Shown: in pieces, positions 58,101 through 64,000 of the stretch
Numbering within the stretch: the first letter of the stretch is position 1
How the letters are laid out: every line of letters begins with the position of its first letter
Source: Echeneis naucrates
Taxonomy: Eukaryota; Chordata; Actinopteri; Carangiformes; Echeneidae
Direction: 5' to 3'
Assembly (NCBI RefSeq): GCF_900963305.1
Contig: NC_042513.1
Span: 7,256,501-7,320,500, forward strand
Length of the DNA stretch: 64,000 bases
Notes under the pieces: generated by a model
What the model saw: only the letters and a program-made list of their open reading frames with translations
Databases searched by the model: none
What the model was told of the DNA's origin: nothing
Translations under genes and position numbers: made by a program

Positions 58101-61100
58101 CCAATCTGTGGTGCCTGCAGGAGGCCCATTGAAGGGCGTGTTGTCAATGCCATGGGCAAGCAGTGGCACGTGGAGGTATGTGAACAAGAAATTATACTGT
58201 TTATCCATATACATTAGATAGGATATGATATTCTGACATTATCAAAGTCATGTGATGCAAACTGCTGTATCTAATTTTGAACCCTAGAGTATTCTCTCCT
58301 TGAAGAAATTTCAGCTTTATGGCTTTATTTAAGGGGTTTCGACTATGCTCAATGTGCCAATGATTTGTATTCATTTTGAAAAAGTGAGGATAGGTATTTT
58401 ATATAATTTCCTCCTAGTTGTCTGAGCAAATGGAACTTAAGCGAACTGATCTGAAGCTCATCTTTTTATCCAGCTGTAAACTAGATATATCCAAATTCCT
58501 TTCTCATAAAAAAAAGCCATTAACAATAAAAAGAAATAGACTGATGAAAATGTCTTGCAAAAAAAGTGTTTCTACAAAGAGCAAGCTTCAGAAACACTCC
58601 TGACACTTCAATAATAGTGGACAGATGCCATGCTTGCTACTTGGATATTGTGCGATATGAAAGAATAAACATCATAATATTAGTTACTGTTGCTAATGCA
58701 CAGGAGAATAAAGTACATTAAACAAACAGACCTACTGTGAAAACACTACAAATCAGCTAATTTGAGGCAGACAGACATATGAAGCCCCTATTTTGTTTGT
58801 TTGTTTGTTTGTTTGTTTTTTTCCAAGAGTTTTTCTCCTTAGACAGATATAAGATGGGATTTACTCTTACTGATCTCCCACAAGTAAAAAAAAATGATAC
58901 AGCAACACAAGGGGGTGAAGTTTTAGTACATTAATAACTACACCAGAAATAAGCATAGAGCATAATGACGTAAGATTGGGTGTGTTCATGTCCATGTGTA
59001 ATGTTCGTGGAGCACAACTGATTACTTTGTGTTCACCTTATCAGCAGTGTCCAGAAGCAGTTTAATTCTTATTAGCTTAAATTATTACTACTTAATGAAC
59101 TTCATCCGGAGGTGGGGTTTACATAATAATGTGCTGTGAAATGTGATTGCCAACATTTGTTTTTGTTCACAGCATTTTGTGTGTGCCAAATGTGAGAAAC
59201 CTTTCCTTGGTCATCGCCATTATGAGAGAAAGGGGTTGGCTTACTGTGAAACTCATTATAACCAGGTAAGAAAAAGACAGTAATTTCTTCAGGAACATGA
59301 CCATAATCATGTTAGTAAAGTAAATAGATGGTATAACTCAAGCATAGGGATGCAACGATTATAGTTTTTGATTGTACGATTATAGTCTGAGGAATAATCA
59401 CGGTTTTACAATTATCACGATTATTATGCATTCATTAATTTCACTTAATTTCTGCTCTGTAAGCATCTGTCAGTATTTCCCTTTTGAAAAAACAAATGGA
59501 ATCAAAGGCTGCAGAACCTCTGTCTGCATGGCTCTTTTGATTAAAAATATCACAAAATCATTTTGTGTTTTCAGTTTGTGTATTCTTTTAGACCTGAGCA
59601 GAGAACTTGTAAATATGGTGAAAAAAAATCTAGTAATCTAGTAGGCGTTTGACTGAAACAGTATAGCTGCTTTTTAAATTAAATAAATAACACTCTAACA
59701 TTGAAAATAAAGAAAACACTGAACACTAATGTAATTTAACTCAGTTATTATGTGTTACCTTTACTTTGGTGCGTATAGCTGGGTGGTGATCCTGCAAATG
59801 CTGCATCAAGTTTGATGTGTTTTAACCTTTAGCCGCAACTTTTTTTGACAGGTTTTACAGACAGGTGATCCATCGTCTTGAATGACTCATCTTGCTGTAT
59901 CCAAAATACTCGCACACTGCCGACTTCACTTTTTCCTTAGGTGGAAACTAAGCTTCACTGCTTGGCCCTTCTGCCATTGTTTAACTAATGTAGCATTGCC
60001 TCCATGCCCCTCGATACACACGGCAGCTGCACATCTGGTGTAGCTTTGTTTTTGTTCCGTGCATGTTGCGCTGAAAATATTGTACCAGCATAGTTTCCAT
60101 TTTTTTGGGAGTGAGAACAGAAAAAACTCGGTGTAGCAGAGCCTTTGGGATTAAATTAACCGTGAAGTTTTAAAGCGTGGTTAATAGTTAAATTGCTAGT
60201 CCCTGTATCCCTACTCAAGAAATAGTCACATTACTCTCCACTTATCAATTCACCATTGAATTTGCATTAACACCTTATATTAACTATTAACTTTCGTTTC
60301 TCTGTTATTCAGCTCTTTGGCGATGTGTGCTATCACTGCAACCGTGTGATTGAAGGCGATGGTGAGGATCGAGAATATAATGCTCATATTCAGCACATTG
60401 TTTTAACCAAAATATTGCTTGCACATTCAGCAGTTTGTTTATAATTTCCTCTTTTTTTCCCACACCTCCCTCAGTTGTGTCTGCTCTCAATAAGGCCTGG
60501 TGTGTTGGTTGTTTCTCATGCTCCTCCTGCAACACAAAACTCACTTTAAAGTAAGTGACGGTGAACATGAACAACTCTTAATGCTAACTGATCATTGTAT
60601 AATGCTACCACCTGATTGCTGTCGTCCTTTCACTTTTCTGTTATACTTCTTCTATGCCTTAGCGTTAGTAAATGTGTATTTTATTCTTCTCCCTCAACCC
60701 TTCCCCTTTTCTGGCTCTTTCCCCCCCTTTCACTTTTCCCTCCAATTTCCCCTCTTACATGCTTCACTTGCTGGATCTCTGGTAACTTAAGAGATAAGTT
60801 TGTTGAAATTGACCTGAGGCCAGTGTGCAAGCACTGCTATGAACACATGCCAGAGGAGCTGAAAAGACGATTGGCTCGGCGCGAGCTTGATGCCAAAGAC
60901 CGCAAGAAAAAACCCTCTGTGTGTCTGTAGAGTTATTATTCCATGCAACTCGCCACTCCATCTGTTGGTTGGTGCTATCTCTGCTTTCCTTTTTCTGTGG
61001 TGTCCCCTGTTTACTATTTCATTAATATTGCATGTTTCATAATTATTTTTTAAGCCAACACCCCACAGTTGTTTTGTTTTCTTAATAATAGTGCTAAAAA

Positions 61101-61640
61101 CCTGTAAAGTTTAAAAGTGTAAATTTTTATGAAACCTGATTTTGGCTCAGTTGATGAGTATGAGTATGGAAATTAAACTTCCCCCAAGACCTTTTTTCTT
61201 TTTTGTTTTATTTCTTTTTTTCTTTTCTTCTTTTTTTTTTTTAACGAGGTAAGTAATTGCTACTTTGTGTAAAGGACAAAACTGCAGGATGATTTCAGTG
61301 GTTTCCTTGATAAGTTGAGATGAGAAAATTGTTGCCTCCTAAAAGTATGGCTCTAATGCTAATATAATTTAAAGTGAGGAGATGATTACTTAAAATACAT
61401 TTTAAGGAGTGATACTAATGTGTGTATACACAATTTGCAGATGGGAGAGAAACTGAGAAGGTTAATGTAAGCAGGAGATTACATATTTTGTATTTACATT
61501 TGTGAAACTTCTTTTTCCTTTGCAGAAACAAGTTTGTTGAGTTTGACATGAAGCCTGTCTGTAAAAAGTGCTATGAGAAATTTCCTCTGGAGCTCAAGAA
61601 AAGGCTCAAGAAGCTGGCTGAGTCTTTGGGACGCAAGTGA
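55180..61640 (+). CDS. lims1: LIM and senescent cell antigen-like protein 1 (PINCH)
   Basis: Ten coding exons in the main form: 55180-55208, 56383-56539, 56688-56754, 57460-57580, 57745-57894, 58025-58175, 59173-59265, 60313-60361, 60475-60550, 61526-61640; 335 residues, ending [11 protein letters not shown] as in human PINCH-1. The first exon gives [10 protein letters not shown], like the known longer human isoform start. Five LIM domains follow, from C20 (CERC) to the fifth (CYHCN to CKKCYEK), each with its paired zinc-binding Cys/His residues. Family knowledge: LIM1 binds the ankyrin repeats of integrin-linked kinase, forming the ILK-PINCH-parvin complex at focal adhesions; LIM4 binds NCK2. 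Intron 4 has a GC donor (AG followed by gcaagt at 57581). A second last exon at 60792-60930 competes with the distal one. LIMS2 is the close paralogue; the C-terminus favours LIMS1. Confidence 0.95.
58792..58818. repeat. TTTG microsatellite
   Basis: About six TTTG units in lims1 intron 6. Confidence 0.85.
59337..60221 (-). mobile_element. hAT transposon remnant with BED-finger fragment
   Basis: Ends are imperfect inverted repeats: tagggatgca at 59345 and, complementing the right end at 60213, tagggataca. They are flanked by near-identical 8-base repeats, ctcaagca (59337-59344) and ctcaagaa (60214-60221), the duplication length of hAT elements. On the minus strand near 59810-59950 a decayed frame reads VCEYFGYSK and, later, KKVAAKG and NTSNLMQHL, typical of the BED zinc finger at the start of hAT (ZBED-like) transposases. 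The remaining transposase is missing, so this is an internally deleted, immobile copy. It lies in lims1 intron 7. Confidence 0.85.
60792..60930 (+). CDS. lims1: Alternative last coding exon of lims1
   Basis: Follows exon 9 (ending at 60550) through a 241-base intron and has the same entry phase as the distal last exon. It encodes [19 protein letters not shown] and continues to a lysine-rich tail ending KKKPSVCL, 47 codons with stop; the full form would be 343 residues. It keeps the final zinc-binding CKHC pair of LIM5, so both products complete the domain and differ only after it. The acceptor (cttaag) has a weak immediate pyrimidine stretch, with better pyrimidines about 25 or more bases upstream. 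The intact frame and strong similarity to the distal exon argue for a real, duplicated exon. Confidence 0.8.
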
Positions 61641-62740
61641 GCAGCTTCAGGCCAAAAAGTCTGGAAGTATTACATTGAATGGTAAAGTATCCAGGAAAAC
61701 AGCTGCTTTGTGATATAAGAGCCTAGCATTACAACGGTACGTCCATATGAAAAATGCAATGTAGTCTTGTCATAAATGTGCCTGTTAGCAGATGTTTTTC
61801 TTTCTGTTTTTTATTCAATAGACTTTTTTTTTCAACACATTCCTAAATTGTTGAAATGAGTTATTTTTTCTTTACCAAAAAATGTGGTCTGAGATTATTA
61901 TGACTTCACACTTAACCAAATTTCTAACCAGTGTTTCTAAAGTGTTCTTGAATCTGAAAAGATTGTCTTGGCGTATCACTCGTATCTTGAGTATCCAAAC
62001 TGTCTTACTTTCCCCCTGTTGGTTTCAAAGGAATTGCTGATCATTTGTTGTGTTGTTTCTGAATCGTGTGTTTCAATGAGAACATTTGGAACAGAGCTCA
62101 TTGACTGTCAACCATTAACTGGTAATAAATATTAACTCTATTATACATTTTAAATAGGGATGTTAAATGTAGATGTTAAAATAAGATAAGTACTCCACAG
62201 ATAGATATTTAATGTAAAGATTTGCTCTATAATTAATTTTTCCGCTTTGGCCTCTTAACCTCAGTGTTTTGAAAAAATAATTATGATTGGGTAAGACTAT
62301 GAAACCAATTTCCTCTTTTTAAAGTGGCCCAGTGGTGTTAAACACTTTTAGTAGTTTGGCAGTGTAATGTTATTGCTTGCAACATCAATGTTTGGAGTCC
62401 GTCAGTCTGACATTGTAAGTCATATCAACAGAGCGAAACAGTTCAAATGAATGAACCTAATGCTGATTGTTCAACAGATAAACACTTTGATGTTTAAATA
62501 TCATTAACAAGTCATTGCTTGGGCTCTTTATAGATAGGAAAACATAAAAAAGGGGGCGGGGGGAGGTGACATCCATGGATGAGCTTTTTGTCTTTTCGTT
62601 TTTTTGGAACGCTTTTACATACATTTCATTTGCAAAAGTTTACATTACCTTTATTTGCGTGAAATTAGGAATTAAAGTTTGTCAATAAACAACACAGTGT
62701 TTGGTTTCTGCTGAATAATCAATAAAGTTTGCATAAAAGC
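61641..62740 (+). other. lims1 3' UTR with poly(A) signals
   Basis: Non-coding sequence ending at two aataaa signals, 62684-62689 and 62721-62726. A 3' UTR of about 1.05-1.1 kb is therefore likely for the distal form. The proximal form would need its own signal between 60931 and 61525, where none is strong. Confidence 0.6.
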
Positions 62741-64000
62741 ATTACATTGACTTTTAATTGAGGAAATAACCAAAATACATTATTATTGTCTGTTTACGTT
62801 CTGAAATCTTTACAACCGTGCATGTCTATAAAACAACTTTTAATTAACATTCTAGCACTTTGACTCAATGAAGGAGTTGAGGTCTTGAAACCTTTCATTC
62901 ATAAATACAATCACATTACTGTAGTTAGAGTAAGAATTACAGTACATACACCAATCAAAACATGCTAACAGCCAACATACACAGAAAAAATACTTGATCA
63001 ATCTACAATCGTGTTGCCTTTTTGTACAAGAGTGAAACTGTCGTTTCCCACAGAGAACCATTGTATACAATAAATCGTTAATGGAATACTTATTAGCTTA
63101 AATATAGATAGGTTTATGTGCATGCCACAGTTGAGTAGCAAAAGTTGAGTGAATGACAAAACAACCTCTGAAGCTTTTCCTTTTTTGTCACAATAACCAT
63201 GAAATATGTCATTTTATAAGTTAATACAGCTGAATGAATTATAAAGGCAATAGTAAAAAAGAAAAAAAAGTTGTTGCTTTGTATTTTTTTTAACTATTAT
63301 GGGTCAAAGCTTTTTAATTGTACATCTCCACTTTTTTCACCTAAAACACACTGATATAAAAATCAAATGTTTTTGTCTCATAATAAGCCTTTTTTCCACA
63401 GGTGTTATTTTTCTTGTTCTACAAGGAAAATGACAACCTTTATTAATAACATAAACAATAGCTCTGTTCCATTCTGTCATCGACATAGTCTCTGTCAGTG
63501 ACAGAGACTGAACATGAACAATAGCAGGACCCTGTGACCGAAACAGAATTAATCATTCATTCATTTTTTGATTGCGTCTGTCACATGTCAAAATGTCCTC
63601 AGTGAAAAAAGAAGCTAATTAGGGGGAAAATGTGCAGCATGAAAACAAATGTAGAATGATGTCAACTAGTTACAGTCATTATCGAGTGGACATTTAGGTT
63701 GGCCAGAATCAGGACAACACTGCTAGAGGAGATTCAATATTTAAATTATCTAACCATTGTTTTGCTAACACATTTACTTCTGCACTTGTGTTTAAGTTAT
63801 AAATAAGACCTATGAGTTAGTGTTCTTACTTCGCCCTCAAATCAACTCTTTTGGTTACGAATGTTAACTTTTCCTTGAAAACATCTTGAAATAAGCTGCC
63901 AGGACACATTAATAATTCCCAGTGTTCTCAATTTGAAATGACAGTTTTATTTATGTAATCCTAAATATAAATTGCTGAAAAAGAATAAATGAATGTTTAT
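62741..64000. other. Intergenic, nothing recognised
   Basis: AT-rich sequence with no coding similarity on either strand. It could include the 3' UTR of a gene beyond the window, but there is no direct sign of this. Confidence 0.45.

Noticed and set aside
60931-61525. A further lims1 exon between the two last exons
   Set aside because: No frame with LIM-like sequence or matching phase was found there.

Overview
The window is nuclear DNA of a ray-finned fish, probably a compact percomorph-type genome. The evidence is spliced vertebrate genes with short introns, protein sequences very close to the vertebrate families, and interspersed repeats of teleost type (tRNA-headed SINEs, a Tc1-like and a hAT transposon, a small inverted-repeat element). 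It is not bacterial: there are no operons, and every long gene is broken by introns with matching splice phases. All exon coordinates were joined by hand from splice sites, reading phase and family similarity; no alignment was run.

Layout, left to right. 1-2500: intergenic, with one GC-rich dispersed-repeat-like stretch. 2530-8634: grtp1 (+), a TBC-domain Rab-GAP, with its GC-rich promoter. 10173-16473: lamp1 (-), the lysosomal membrane glycoprotein, convergent with grtp1. 18866-27991: cul4a (-), the CRL4 scaffold, 20 coding exons including an apparent U12-type AT-AC intron, with a broken Tc1-like transposon in one intron. 29520-42230: tgfbrap1 (+), the VPS3-like CORVET subunit. 42813-44772: a type II membrane C-type lectin (+) with a repeat-built stalk. 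45650-50428: fbxl3 (+), the SCF substrate receptor for cryptochromes. 55180-61640: lims1/PINCH (+), five LIM domains with two competing last exons, and a hAT remnant in one intron. 62741-64000: nothing recognised.

How the genes relate. grtp1, lamp1 and cul4a keep the order and relative orientation of the CUL4A-LAMP1-GRTP1 block of human chromosome 13q34. tgfbrap1 and lims1 correspond to human 2q12, and fbxl3 to human 13q22, so the window is a fish-specific arrangement of several ancestral blocks. Shared themes are endolysosomal traffic (lamp1, tgfbrap1, grtp1) and cullin-RING ubiquitin ligases (cul4a, fbxl3). These are neighbours in the genome, not an operon.

The observations most worth a second look are the AT-AC intron of cul4a, the mutually exclusive last exons of lims1, and the unusual lectin: one intron only, six tandem 21-residue stalk repeats and a modified calcium site.
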